A DNA stretch of 32,271 nucleotides, taken from assembly GCF_030462585.1 (NCBI RefSeq), contig NZ_JASMRU010000034.1, positions 1 to 32,271 on the forward strand. Direction: 5' to 3'. A program made the position numbers and the translations under genes. This DNA is from Pseudomonas sp. CAN1. GTDB lineage: Bacteria > Pseudomonadota > Gammaproteobacteria > Pseudomonadales > Pseudomonadaceae. Of the stretch, positions 7,236 through 16,098 are shown piece by piece; within the stretch, counting starts at the first letter, position 1, and every line of letters begins with the position of its first letter. The notes beneath the pieces are model-generated. The model was not told the DNA's origin. It saw nothing but the letters and a program-made list of their open reading frames with translations, and searched no databases.

Positions 7236-8621
7236 ATGAGCTTGCATACCGCGCCGACCTCGCCGACCGACTCCGAGCGCATTGCCGACTTCGCCCTTCA
7301 TCTGGACCTGGACGCAGTCCCTGCTGCCGTCCAGACCCTGGCCAAGGAACACCTGCTGGATGTGCTGGGCATCGCCCTGGCCTCGTCGAGCTTCGACTTC
7401 GGCCGCGCCGCCATCAGGGGCGTACGCGCCCTGGGGAATGGCGACCAGGCCAGCCTGCTGGGCAGCAGTGAGCGCCTGCCGGCGACTTCGGCGGCCCTGG
7501 CCAACGGCATCCTCGCGCACTGCCTGGATTTCGACGACACCCACATCGGTGCGATCTACCACGCCAGTGCGCCGGCAATGGCCGCTGCCCTGGCGGCTGG
7601 CCAGGCCAGCGGTGCCAGCGGCCGGGAGGTGCTGACCGCTTTCATCATCGCCCTGGAAATCGGCTGCCGCCTGGGTAGCGCCGCTGCCGGTCAGCTGCAT
7701 GGCCGTGGCTTCCACCCGACGGCGCTGTGCGGCACCTTTGCCGCGGCAGCCGCGGCGGGCTACCTGAATCGGCTCGATCATGCGCAGATGGTGTCGGCGC
7801 TGGGCCTGTGCGGCAGCATGGCGGCAGGCATCCTCGAAGTCGGCGAGTCCTGGCTCAAGCGCCTGCATCCGGGCTGGGCTGCGCACGGCGGCTTGAGTGC
7901 GGTGGCGCTGGCGCAGGCCGGCTTCCTCGGGCCGAACACCGTGCTGGAGGGCGCGCGCGGCTTCTACGCGACCCACGTGCAGACGGTGCCGAGCGGCGAA
8001 CGCTCGCCCGCCCATGCGCTGGGGGAGCAGTGGCAGAGCCTGGGCATCGCGCTCAAGCCGTATCCCTGCTGCCATTTCCTGCATGGTTTCGTCGATGCGG
8101 CGCTGTCGCTGCGCGGACAGTTCGAGCTGGACGACATCGAGCGCATCGAATGCCCGCTGACGGCGATGCTGCACCCGCTGGTGGGTGCGCCGCGCGAGCG
8201 CTGCGTGCGCCCGCCGACCGTCTATGCCGCGTTGTTCAGCGTGCACTACGTGGTCGCGCTGGCGCTGCTCAAGGGGCGTGTCGACCTCGGCAACTTCTAC
8301 GACGAGCCGCTGAACGATCCGCAGGTGCTGGCCCTGGCCGACAAGGTGCACGTGCTGGATGACCCGGCGAGCGACTTCCCCCGGCATTTCCCCGGCGAGG
8401 TGCGCGTTCACCTGAAGGACGGCCGGGTCATCCAGTGCCGCCAGCCGACCAGCCTGGGCACGCCGGAACGGCCGCTGACCCGTGCGCAGATCGAAGAGAA
8501 GTTCTTCGCCAATGCCAGCCGTGCCATCAGCCGCGAGGCTGCCAAACAGCTTGCCGAGCAGGTGCTGAACCTGGACCGGGTGAGTTCGCTGGAGCCGTTG
8601 CTGGCGCTGTGCCGCGCCTAG
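7236..8621 (+). CDS. MmgE/PrpD family protein
   Basis: The 461-residue product has an excellent ribosome binding site (AAGGAGA) and the MmgE/PrpD layout: an all-helical N-terminal domain with HCLDFDDTHIGAIYHAS near residues 90-106, then FHPTALCGTFAAAAAA and LKRLHPGWAAHGG, then the smaller C-terminal domain with KPYPCCHFLHGF. Known activities include 2-methylcitrate dehydratase, cis-aconitate decarboxylase and iminodisuccinate epimerase, all acting on polycarboxylates. It is part of the rightward operon, 29 bases after DUF4387. With a PrpF-type isomerase in the same cluster and no methylcitrate synthase, it probably works on a related but different acid. The exact reaction cannot be told from sequence. 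Confidence 0.88.
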   Translation: MSLHTAPTSPTDSERIADFALHLDLDAVPAAVQTLAKEHLLDVLGIALASSSFDFGRAAIRGVRALGNGDQASLLGSSERLPATSAALANGILAHCLDFDDTHIGAIYHASAPAMAAALAAGQASGASGREVLTAFIIALEIGCRLGSAAAGQLHGRGFHPTALCGTFAAAAAAGYLNRLDHAQMVSALGLCGSMAAGILEVGESWLKRLHPGWAAHGGLSAVALAQAGFLGPNTVLEGARGFYATHVQTVPSGERSPAHALGEQWQSLGIALKPYPCCHFLHGFVDAALSLRGQFELDDIERIECPLTAMLHPLVGAPRERCVRPPTVYAALFSVHYVVALALLKGRVDLGNFYDEPLNDPQVLALADKVHVLDDPASDFPRHFPGEVRVHLKDGRVIQCRQPTSLGTPERPLTRAQIEEKFFANASRAISREAAKQLAEQVLNLDRVSSLEPLLALCRA

Positions 8622-8629
8622 CGTTCTGA

Positions 8630-8656
8630 CCGGCGCGTCCTCTGCGGGCGCGCCGG
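8630..8656 (+). repeat. GC-rich intercistronic hairpin between prpD-like and MFS genes
   Basis: Arms CCGGCGCG and CGCGCCGG (8630-8637 and 8649-8656) pair perfectly around an 11-base loop. No T run follows, so it is not a standard terminator; it may stabilise or attenuate the message. Confidence 0.45.
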
Positions 8657-8711
8657 CCCGGCCTGCGGGCCGATGCGTGCATGAGAACAATAAGAGAGCA
8701 GGAGTACTGCC

Positions 8712-10145
8712 ATGCGTGACCAGGTTCTTTGCTATGCCACCGACAGCACGCCATGCCAGCGTGAAGGCGCCGGTTCTGGCGCTATCGCCGCGCGGCTCGA
8801 CCGCTTGCCGGCGACGCGCTCGGTGTGGGCGTTGGTGCTATTGCTGGCGCTGGGTTCGTTCTTCGAGTTCTACGAGATCTTCTCTACCGCCTACGTCATG
8901 CCCGGCCTGATCCAGGCCGGCATTCTCACCAGCACCACTGAAGGCTTCTTCGGCATGACCGGCGCGGCCAGCTATATCGCTGCGACCTTCGTTGGCATGT
9001 TCCTCGGCGTGCTGCTGTTCGGCCAGGTGGCTGACCGCTTCGGCCGCCGCAGCGTGTTCACCTGCGCCTTGCTGGGCTATTCGCTGGCCACTGCCATCAT
9101 GGCGCTGCAGACAGACGCCCACGCGCTGAACTTCTGGCGCCTGCTGGCCGGGCTGTGCCTGGGAGTGGAGGTGGTCACCATCGACACCTACCTGAGCGAG
9201 CTGGTGCCGGCGCGTATTCGTGGCCGTGCCTTTGCCATCCTGCGTCTGTGCAGCTTCCTTGCGGTGCCGGTCGTTGCGCTGGTCGCCTACTGCCTGGTGC
9301 CGACCCGCGTGCTCGGGCAGGACGGCTGGCGCTGGGTGTTCTGGATTGGCGCCTGCGGTGCACTGTGGGTCTGGTACCTGCGCCGGCGCCTGCCGGAGAG
9401 CCCGCGCTGGCTGGCCAGCCGTGGTCGCCTGGATGAGGCCGAGGCGATCATCCAGGCGCTGGAAGCCAAGGTCGCCCGGGAGGCCGGCGCACCCTTGTCG
9501 TCGGTGGAGCAGGGCGCCGAGGTGCCGCGCCGCGAGTCGGTGCGTTTCACCGAGATATGGAGCGCCCGCTACCGCGGCCGCACGTTGATGCTGCTGGTGT
9601 GCCAGGCGGCGATGGGAATCGCGCTGTTCGGTTTTTCCAACTGGATGCCGACCTTCCTCGTCGAGCAGGGCGTGCAGCTTGCGCGCAGCCTGGAGTACGG
9701 CCTGGCGATTTCCTGCGTGACGCCTTTCGGCCCGCTGCTGGCGTTCTTCTTCGCCGACCGTGTCGAGCGCAAGTGGCAGCTGCTGGCAGCCGGCAGTCTG
9801 GTGATCATAGGTGGCCTGGCGTTCCTCGGCCTGAGCAGCATGCTGCCACTGATACTCGCCGGCTCGCTGATCTCGCTGGGCGCAACCGTGGTGCCGATGG
9901 TCGTGCACACTTACCAGACCGAGCTTTATCCCACCCGCAATCGCGCCCTGGCCACTGGCTTCGTGATCGCCGTGGGCCGTCTGGGCGGCGCGCTCAGTGG
10001 CTTTCTGATCGCTGCCGCGCTCAAGCATGGCGGTGTACCAGGAGCCCTGGGGCTGATCTGCGGCGCCATGCTGGTGGCCATGCTGGTCATCGCGCTGTTC
10101 GGCCCGCGCACCCGCGGCCGCTCGCTGGAGCAGACCAGCCTGTAA
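8712..10145 (+). CDS. MFS transporter, MHS/sugar-porter-like
   Basis: The 477-residue product has a hydrophilic N-terminal tail of about 35 residues and then about twelve hydrophobic segments. The MFS loop motif appears as ADRFGRRSVF between segments 2 and 3, and LPESPRWLASRGRLDEA follows segment 6, as in the metabolite:H+ symporter and sugar porter groups. A GGAG site precedes the ATG. It is placed after the enzymes of cluster A and before the outer-membrane pair, so uptake of the pathway substrate across the inner membrane is the likely role. The residue pattern does not reveal the substrate. Export of an intermediate is a less likely alternative. Confidence 0.88.
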   Translation: MRDQVLCYATDSTPCQREGAGSGAIAARLDRLPATRSVWALVLLLALGSFFEFYEIFSTAYVMPGLIQAGILTSTTEGFFGMTGAASYIAATFVGMFLGVLLFGQVADRFGRRSVFTCALLGYSLATAIMALQTDAHALNFWRLLAGLCLGVEVVTIDTYLSELVPARIRGRAFAILRLCSFLAVPVVALVAYCLVPTRVLGQDGWRWVFWIGACGALWVWYLRRRLPESPRWLASRGRLDEAEAIIQALEAKVAREAGAPLSSVEQGAEVPRRESVRFTEIWSARYRGRTLMLLVCQAAMGIALFGFSNWMPTFLVEQGVQLARSLEYGLAISCVTPFGPLLAFFFADRVERKWQLLAAGSLVIIGGLAFLGLSSMLPLILAGSLISLGATVVPMVVHTYQTELYPTRNRALATGFVIAVGRLGGALSGFLIAAALKHGGVPGALGLICGAMLVAMLVIALFGPRTRGRSLEQTSL

Positions 10146-10197
10146 GTACGCCCAGCCCGGCGTCCTGACGCCCGTTTCCCTGTCCCCTGAATCCGAC

Positions 10198-10215
10198 GGC
10201 CACGCCCGCGTGGCC
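10198..10215 (+). repeat. Short GC-rich inverted repeat between MFS and DUF1302 genes
   Basis: GGCCACGC-CC-GCGTGGCC is perfectly self-complementary and lacks a T run. It may form a small hairpin in the 124-base gap, with unknown effect. Confidence 0.35.
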
Positions 10216-10269
10216 TGAAGGCTATCGGCTTGCCTTGCGCCGGCCTCCAATGCTCCCGGAGTGACGAGA

Positions 10270-12129
10270 ATGACAACAATAAGAATCCCCAGACACTTCC
10301 GCCGTGCCTGCCTGGGCCTGGCTATTTCCCTGGCGCTGGTCGAACCGGCGCTGGCGCTGAACTTCCAGCTCGGCGAGATCGACGGCCAGTTCGACAGCGC
10401 GCTGTCGATCGGCGCCGGCTGGTCGACGCAGAATCCCGATTCGCGTCTGTTGCACGTTGCCAGCGTCGATGACGGGCGGCGCAACTATGAGGCCGGTGAC
10501 GCCTTTTCCAAGCTGCTCAAGGGCACCCACGACCTGGAGCTGAAGTACGCCGACAGCGGCGTCTTCCTGCGTGGCACCTACTGGTATGACTATGCGCTGG
10601 CCGACGAGGACCAGCGCTTCAAGGATGTCGAGGACTCCGGGCGGCGCACGGCCAACCGCTCCTCCGGGGCGCAGCTGCTGGATGCCTTCGTCTACCACCG
10701 CTACGACATCGCCGAGCAGCCGGGTTCCGTGCGCCTGGGCAAGCAGGTGGTGAACTGGGGCGAGAGCACCTTCATTCCCGGCGGCATCAGCGTGGTCAAC
10801 CCGGTGAACATCTCGGCCCTGCGCCGCCCCGGCTCGGAGCTCAAGGAAGCGCTGGTGCCGGTGAACATGTTCTACCTCTCGCAGAGCTTCACCGAGAACC
10901 TTTCCAGCGAGATGTTCTACCAACTGGACTGGCAGCAGAGCGACCTGGACAACTGCGGGACCTTCTTCTCGATCAGCGACTACCTGGCCGATGGCTGCAC
11001 CGGGCTCAATGTCGGCGGCGACCTCACCGGCAACCCATTGGCGGAGCGCGCGCTGAGCCCGTTTGGCGTGACGCTGCAGCAGGAGGGCATCCTGATTCCG
11101 CGCGGCCCGGATCGCTATGCGCGCAACGGTGGCCAGTTCGGCCTGGCGCTGCGCTGGTTCGTGCCGGAGCTGGACACCGAATTCGCCGCCTACCTGATGA
11201 ACTACCACAGCCGGCTGCCCTATGTCGGCTCGGTGGCCAGCCCCTACCTGACCAACACCGACTTCGCCCCGCAGGTCTGTGCCAGCCTCGGCCTGTCGGG
11301 TGCCAGCTGCGGCGCCGCACTCAACAGCAGTACCGGAAAGTCGCTGGCCGGTGCGTTGCGCCTGGGCACTTCGCAGTACTTCCAGGAGTACCCGGAAGAC
11401 ATCCGCCTGTATGGCCTGACGTTCTCCACCACGCTGCCCACCGGCACCGCGCTGCAGGGCGAGATCAGCTACCGGCCGAACCTGCCGCTGCAGTTCAACG
11501 GCATCGACATCATCCAGGCCAGCCTGAACGACCCGTCGCGCTCGCCGCTGGTGGCGTCCGGGGCGATGGTTGCTGCCGACAGCGCGGTGAACACCGGCTA
11601 CCGACGCAAGCCGGTGACCCAGGTGCAGAGCACTGCCACGCACCTGTTCAGCCAGGTGCTGGGCGCCGAACAGCTGCTTCTGGTGGGGGAGGCGGGCATG
11701 ACCTATGTCGGCAACCTGGAGGGCAACGGCGGGCCGCGCTATGGCCGCAACATCGCCTTCGGCGGCGGCGCGCTGAACGATAACGCGCTGTGCACGGGCA
11801 ATTCGGCCACGCCCGGGAACTGCACCAACCAGGGCTTCACCACGCGCTTCTCCTGGGGCTACCGCGCCCGCGCGGTGCTGACCTACGCCGATGCCTTCGC
11901 CGGCATCGACCTCAAGCCGAGCCTGTCCTGGTCGCAGGACGTGAAGGGCTACGGGCCGATCGAAACCGCCGGTTTCGTCGAGGGTTCCAAGGCCGTCAGC
12001 TTCGGTCTGGATGCCGACTACAAGAGCACCTACAACGCCAGCCTGTCGTACACGAACTATTTCGGCGGGGATTACAACATCCGCACCGACCGGGACTTCG
12101 TGGCGCTGAGCCTGGGCGTCACATTCTGA
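10270..12129 (+). CDS. DUF1302 family protein, predicted outer-membrane beta-barrel
   Basis: The product is 619 residues from the ATG at 10270, which is preceded by GGAG at the right spacing; the in-frame GTG at 10261 overlaps that site and is less likely. A signal peptide is evident (basic RIPRHFRRA, hydrophobic core, cleavage after EPALA). The mature part is rich in alternating aromatic strands, has the DUF1302 text GKQVVNWGESTFIPGGISVVNPVN (about residues 158-181), and ends in a strand closing with Phe (VALSLGVTF), as outer-membrane barrels do. DUF1302 proteins are nearly always paired with DUF1329 and often lie near steroid, terpenoid or other hydrophobic-compound genes. Transport of a hydrophobic or bulky substrate through the outer membrane is inferred. 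Confidence 0.87.
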   Translation: MTTIRIPRHFRRACLGLAISLALVEPALALNFQLGEIDGQFDSALSIGAGWSTQNPDSRLLHVASVDDGRRNYEAGDAFSKLLKGTHDLELKYADSGVFLRGTYWYDYALADEDQRFKDVEDSGRRTANRSSGAQLLDAFVYHRYDIAEQPGSVRLGKQVVNWGESTFIPGGISVVNPVNISALRRPGSELKEALVPVNMFYLSQSFTENLSSEMFYQLDWQQSDLDNCGTFFSISDYLADGCTGLNVGGDLTGNPLAERALSPFGVTLQQEGILIPRGPDRYARNGGQFGLALRWFVPELDTEFAAYLMNYHSRLPYVGSVASPYLTNTDFAPQVCASLGLSGASCGAALNSSTGKSLAGALRLGTSQYFQEYPEDIRLYGLTFSTTLPTGTALQGEISYRPNLPLQFNGIDIIQASLNDPSRSPLVASGAMVAADSAVNTGYRRKPVTQVQSTATHLFSQVLGAEQLLLVGEAGMTYVGNLEGNGGPRYGRNIAFGGGALNDNALCTGNSATPGNCTNQGFTTRFSWGYRARAVLTYADAFAGIDLKPSLSWSQDVKGYGPIETAGFVEGSKAVSFGLDADYKSTYNASLSYTNYFGGDYNIRTDRDFVALSLGVTF

Positions 12130-12143
12130 TGCGGAGACGAGCG

Positions 12144-13520
12144 ATGATTCCTTCCAGACAATTGTTCCAGGTCATGTTCCAGGTCGGCCTGCTGTTCTGC
12201 CTGGCCGGCGCGGGCGACGCCGGCGCTGCCGGCGCTCCCCAGGAGCTGGCGCAACTCGGCCAGCGCCTGACCCCGGTGGGCGCCGAACAGGCCGCCAGCG
12301 CCGATGGCCGCATACCTGCCTGGCAGGGCGGGCTGGCGGCCAGCGCCGGGCCGGTCGAGAGCAACGGCCAGCTCGGCGATCCGTTCGCCGGCGAGAAGCC
12401 GCTGTTCATCATCACGGCTGCCAACTACCAGCAGTACCAGGCCAACCTGAGTCCCGGCCAGGTTGCGCTGCTCAAGCGCTACCCGGACTACCGCCTGCCG
12501 GTCTACCCCAGCCACCGCAGCGTGGCCGTGGCCGATTACCTGAAGCAGGCCGTGGCGCACAATGCCGCCAGCACGCAACTGATCGACGATGGCAACGGCG
12601 TGGACAACTACCAGGGCGCCGTGGCCTTCCCGATACCGCATGACGGCCTGGAAGTCATCTGGAACCACGTCACCCGTTATCGTGGCAAAAGCTTCAACGT
12701 GACCACCGACAGCATGGCGCCGCAAGTCAACGGTGATTTCACCGTGACCAGTACCGACCGCCGCTTCACGCTTCGCGATCAGGTCAGCGACTACCGCCCC
12801 GGGCAGAACGACCAGGTACTCTTCTACTACTTCCAGAAGATCACCGCGCCCGCCCGCGAGGCCGGTGAGGTACTGCTGGTCCACGAGACCGTCGACCAGG
12901 TGAAGGAGCCGCGCCAGAGCTGGATCTACAACGCCGGCCAGCGCCGCGTGAGGCGCGCCCCGGACGTTGCCTACGACGCAGTCGGCCCCGGCACCTCCGG
13001 GTTGCGTACCGCTGACAACCTGGACATGTACAACGGCGCGCCGGATCGTTACGAGTGGAAGCTGGTGGGCAAGAAGGAACTGTTCATCCCTTACAACAGC
13101 TACCGGCTTGCCTCGCCGTCGCTGAAGTACAAGGACATCATCCAGCCCGGGCACATCAACCAGGACCACACCCGCTACGAACTGCACCGCGTCTGGGAAG
13201 TGGTCGCCACGCTGAAGCCCGGCGCCCGGCACATCTATGCCAAGCGCCACTTCTTCATCGACGAAGACAGCTGGGCGATCGCCGAAGTCGACCAGTACGA
13301 CAACCGTGGCGAACTCTGGCGCGTCGGCGAGGCCCATGCCTACTTCCGCTACGACGCCCAGGTACCGCTCAATGCCGCAGAGGTCTTCTACGACCTGCAA
13401 AGCGGCCGGTACATCGCTTCCGGGCTGATCAACGAGCAGCGCAAGGCCTATGACTTCAGCTACCAGGCCAGCTCTTCGGACTACACGCCAGCTGCGTTGC
13501 GCAGCGAAGGGGTGCGCTGA
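12144..13520 (+). CDS. DUF1329 family protein, exported partner of DUF1302
   Basis: I choose ATG 12144 because GGAG lies 7 bases upstream; an ATG at 12129 overlaps the previous stop but has no site of its own. The 458-residue product starts with a signal peptide (FQVMFQVGLLFCLAGAGDAGAAG) and continues with LTPVGAEQAASADGRIPAW, typical of DUF1329, a family with a LolA-like fold expected in the periplasm. It follows the DUF1302 gene by 14 bases. The pair presumably functions together at the outer membrane, perhaps loading or receiving a hydrophobic ligand, but no biochemical activity is established. It is the last gene of the rightward operon, and a hairpin follows it. Confidence 0.88.
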   Translation: MIPSRQLFQVMFQVGLLFCLAGAGDAGAAGAPQELAQLGQRLTPVGAEQAASADGRIPAWQGGLAASAGPVESNGQLGDPFAGEKPLFIITAANYQQYQANLSPGQVALLKRYPDYRLPVYPSHRSVAVADYLKQAVAHNAASTQLIDDGNGVDNYQGAVAFPIPHDGLEVIWNHVTRYRGKSFNVTTDSMAPQVNGDFTVTSTDRRFTLRDQVSDYRPGQNDQVLFYYFQKITAPAREAGEVLLVHETVDQVKEPRQSWIYNAGQRRVRRAPDVAYDAVGPGTSGLRTADNLDMYNGAPDRYEWKLVGKKELFIPYNSYRLASPSLKYKDIIQPGHINQDHTRYELHRVWEVVATLKPGARHIYAKRHFFIDEDSWAIAEVDQYDNRGELWRVGEAHAYFRYDAQVPLNAAEVFYDLQSGRYIASGLINEQRKAYDFSYQASSSDYTPAALRSEGVR

Positions 13521-13573
13521 AGCAGGCCCTTGAGGCCCAATGTCCAGCACCGTCTGGGCATTGGCCTTCTGCT
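13521..13573 (+). terminator. Hairpin after the DUF1329 gene, possible terminator
   Basis: An imperfect long stem pairs AGGCCCAATG-TCCAG (13533-13546) with CTGGGCATTGGCCT (13554-13567), extended by AGCAG and CTGCT at the ends. No long T run follows, so termination is possible but not certain. Confidence 0.45.
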
Positions 13574-13822
13574 GAGGCGCTTACCCGTTTCGAGGCTGCT
13601 CGCCGTCAAGAGTTCGGCGGCAGACATCCGCTCTTCCAACGCAGGGGCAGGCCGGCCCGAGGCGCGTTCCCAAGGCCGCCCGTCCGTCTCTGGATTAAAG
13701 ACTTATCTGTAGTTGAATCAATAGGATAGAAGTTCATATATCCCCCGATATATGGACGCCCCTGGCGACTGCCATTAGGTTCTGGCCCATCGGTTTTCCA
13801 TAAAAACAATCAGGAGAAAATC
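13574..13822 (+). promoter_or_regulatory. Promoter region of the SDR-permease operon
   Basis: No gene is evident here. The right half turns AT-rich. A possible sigma-70 promoter is TTGAAT at 13713-13718 with CATATA or ATATAT 16-17 bases later (13735-13741). The -10 element overlaps the palindrome at 13735-13754. A strong ribosome binding site (AGGAG) sits just before the ATG at 13823. Confidence 0.5.
13735..13754. promoter_or_regulatory. Perfect 20-bp palindromic operator candidate
   Basis: CATATATCCCCCGATATATG has perfect 8-base arms and a 4-base spacer. It lies 68 bases before the SDR start and overlaps a possible -10 element, which suits a dimeric repressor or activator site. A 20-bp dyad is also the size of lux-box-type sites, and a LuxR-type regulator is encoded at 16522; the link between them is inference. 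Confidence 0.65.
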
Positions 13823-14587
13823 ATGGGACGACTCACCGGCAAGGTGGCTCTGATCACCGGGGGCGCTGGCGGCTGTGGCCTCGCAGCGTCCGAACTGTTT
13901 GCCCGTGAAGGCGCCAAGGTCGCCATCCTCGACCTGCCGCACAGCGATGGCGTGGCTGTGGCCGAGCGCATCAATGCCAGCGGCGCCAGCGCCTGCTTCA
14001 TTGCCACCGACGTATCCAACCCCGGCCAGGTCCAGGCAGCCGTGACGCAAGTCGAACGGCGCTTCGGCGCGATCACGGTATTGATGAACCATGCCGGCAC
14101 GATCCACGTCGGCCCGTTCCTGGAAACCAGCGAGGACGACTGGGACCGGCTGATGGCGATCAACGTCAAGAGCATGTTCCTGGTGACCCGCGCGGTGCTG
14201 CCTGGAATGATCGCCGCCGGCGGTGGCAGCGTGATCTGCACCTCGTCGATCTCCGGCGTGGTCGGCACGCCGATGGAAGTGCTGTATTGCACCAGCAAGG
14301 GCGCCTGTCACATGTTCGCCCGCGCCATCTCGGTGGAGTTCCGCGACCGCAACATCCGCAGCAACGCCATCTGCCCCGGCTTCATCGGCACCGCCCACGG
14401 ACGCCGCGAGCTGGACCTGCTGCGCGAACACGGCACCGAGATTTCCGACGCCATGCTGCAAGGCATGCAGGGGCGCCTGTGCGCCCCGGCGGAAGTGGCC
14501 GCGGCGGCGCTGTTCCTGGCCAGTGACGATTCCAGCTTCGTCAACGGCACGCACCTGTTTGTCGATAACGCCTACACCGCGGCCTGA
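13823..14587 (+). CDS. SDR family oxidoreductase (classical short-chain dehydrogenase)
   Basis: The 254-residue product has the cofactor motif TGGAGGCG (residues 12-19), an acidic residue after the second strand (DLPH) favouring NAD(H), a NHAG variant of the NNAG motif, and the catalytic Ser in TSSISG with YCTSK. It should oxidise an alcohol or reduce a carbonyl. It leads a two-gene unit with the NCS1 permease (gap 104 bases). A strong ribosome binding site and the palindrome upstream suggest regulated expression. The substrate is probably what the permease imports or its first product, but nothing in the sequence identifies it. Confidence 0.9.
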   Translation: MGRLTGKVALITGGAGGCGLAASELFAREGAKVAILDLPHSDGVAVAERINASGASACFIATDVSNPGQVQAAVTQVERRFGAITVLMNHAGTIHVGPFLETSEDDWDRLMAINVKSMFLVTRAVLPGMIAAGGGSVICTSSISGVVGTPMEVLYCTSKGACHMFARAISVEFRDRNIRSNAICPGFIGTAHGRRELDLLREHGTEISDAMLQGMQGRLCAPAEVAAAALFLASDDSSFVNGTHLFVDNAYTAA

Positions 14588-14691
14588 ATGACTCGAGCCC
14601 GCGCCAGCAGCCCATAACAAGGCGCGGCTCTCGAACCCCTGAACTGCCAATGACAAGAACCTACAACACCCTTGGCGAGACGGAGCAATAC

Positions 14692-16098
14692 ATGGAAATC
14701 GAAAGCAGAAGCGTCGAGTTCATTCCCGAGAATGAACGTTATGGTTCGCCCAAGCGGCTCTTCACCATCTGGTGCAGCGCCAACATGCAAGTCACCACGA
14801 TGGTGATCGGTGCACTGGGCGTGGTGGCGGGGCTGAACCTTGGCTGGACCGTCATCGGGCTGATCCTGGGCAACCTGATCGGCTCCATCTTCATGGCCGC
14901 GCACTCCGCACAAGGCCCGCATCTGGGCATTCCGCAAATGATCCAGAGCCGGGCGCAGTTTGGCGTGATCGGTGCGGGCCTGCCGCTGTCCATCGTGGTT
15001 CTGGCGTACATCCTGTTCACCGCGGCCAATGGCGTGGTGATGCGAGACTCGATCAAGGCGGTGGTGCCGGTCTCGGACAACAACGCAATCATCCTGTTCG
15101 GCGTACTCACGCTGATCGTTGGCTTCGTGGGCTATGAGCTGATCCACAGGATCGGTGTCTGGATGAGCGCCATCTCGGGCGCCATATTCGCGATGGCCGC
15201 CTACATCGTCCTGCAGCACGGGCTGCCGGAGGGTGTGTGGCAGCTATCTGAAAGCACGTTCAAGTTCGCCACCTTCTGCCTGGTAGTGACCCAGGCCGCT
15301 TCCTGGACCCTGGGCGCCGGCCCCTACGTGGCCGACTACTCGCGCTACCTGCCGACAAACACATCCACCCGCTCGACCTTCTGGTACAGCTACCTGGGCA
15401 TCGTGGTGGGTTCCTCCGTCGTCATGCTGCTGGGCGCCATCATGGCGAGCGCGGCCATGGACGTCATCACCGATCCCGGTAGCGCCATTGCCAGGCTGTT
15501 CCCCGGATATGGCAAGCTGGCGTACTACGTGATCATCATCGGCGTGCTGGAGTGGAACGTGATGAACCTGTACAGCTCGTACATGTCCACCACGACGATC
15601 TTCACCGGCTTCAATGGCACGGCGCGGATCGGCAAGCTGACCAAGTTCATCATCATGGCCATCGTCGCGGCCATCGTGACCTGGATCGCCATCGCTGCCC
15701 AATACAACTTCGGTGCCTACTTCAGCGATATCCTGATCGGCCAGGTGTATGTCCTGGTGCCTTGGAGCGCGATCAACCTCGCCGACTATTACCTGATCCG
15801 CAAGGGCCGCTACAGCGTGGCGGCGATGTATGACGTCAATGGCATCTACGGCAAGGTGAACTGGACGACCCTGTCCATCTACGCCGCTGCCGTGGTGGTG
15901 CAGATTCCTTTCATGGAGCTGTCGTTCTACAAGGGGCCGATCGATCGCATTGTCGGCACGGACATCTCGTGGCTGCCTGCGCTGGTCATTCCCGCCGTCC
16001 TGTACTACCTCGTGAACCGCAACAAGCGGCTGCACCTGACGCCGTTCGATAAGGTCCACTCTTCTGCCGCTCCCATCGGCAACCTGAATGGCGCATAG
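14692..16098 (+). CDS. NCS1-family permease (cytosine/purine/hydantoin/allantoin type)
   Basis: I choose the ATG at 14692 because GGAG precedes it closely; the ATG at 14650 lacks a site. The 468-residue product has about twelve membrane segments. The N-terminal text RYGSPKRLFTIWCSANMQVTT leads into segment 1 as in NCS1 carriers. AASWTLGAGPYVADYSRYLP (about residues 202-221) and PWSAINLADYYLIRKGRY (about residues 361-378) are family signatures. NCS1 proteins import nucleobases, hydantoins, allantoin, thiamine precursors and some other nitrogen compounds with Na+ or H+. Its partner is a dehydrogenase rather than a deaminase or amidohydrolase, so the cargo may not be a nucleobase. No terminator is obvious downstream. 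Confidence 0.87.
   Translation: MEIESRSVEFIPENERYGSPKRLFTIWCSANMQVTTMVIGALGVVAGLNLGWTVIGLILGNLIGSIFMAAHSAQGPHLGIPQMIQSRAQFGVIGAGLPLSIVVLAYILFTAANGVVMRDSIKAVVPVSDNNAIILFGVLTLIVGFVGYELIHRIGVWMSAISGAIFAMAAYIVLQHGLPEGVWQLSESTFKFATFCLVVTQAASWTLGAGPYVADYSRYLPTNTSTRSTFWYSYLGIVVGSSVVMLLGAIMASAAMDVITDPGSAIARLFPGYGKLAYYVIIIGVLEWNVMNLYSSYMSTTTIFTGFNGTARIGKLTKFIIMAIVAAIVTWIAIAAQYNFGAYFSDILIGQVYVLVPWSAINLADYYLIRKGRYSVAAMYDVNGIYGKVNWTTLSIYAAAVVVQIPFMELSFYKGPIDRIVGTDISWLPALVIPAVLYYLVNRNKRLHLTPFDKVHSSAAPIGNLNGA

Noticed and set aside
1264..8621. Methylcitrate cycle (prp) operon
   Set aside because: PrpF- and PrpD-like genes are on opposite arms of the cluster, and no prpB, prpC or acnD gene is seen.
7047..8690. 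Long open frame of 547 codons on the minus strand
   Set aside because: It is antisense to the well-supported MmgE/PrpD gene and shows no recognisable motif.
8838..10484. Long open frame of 548 codons on the minus strand
   Set aside because: It is a shadow of the MFS transporter gene, rich in Gln, Arg and His, with no domain signature.
12072..13550. Long open frame of 492 codons on the minus strand
   Set aside because: It is antisense to the DUF1329 gene, which has a signal peptide and family motifs.
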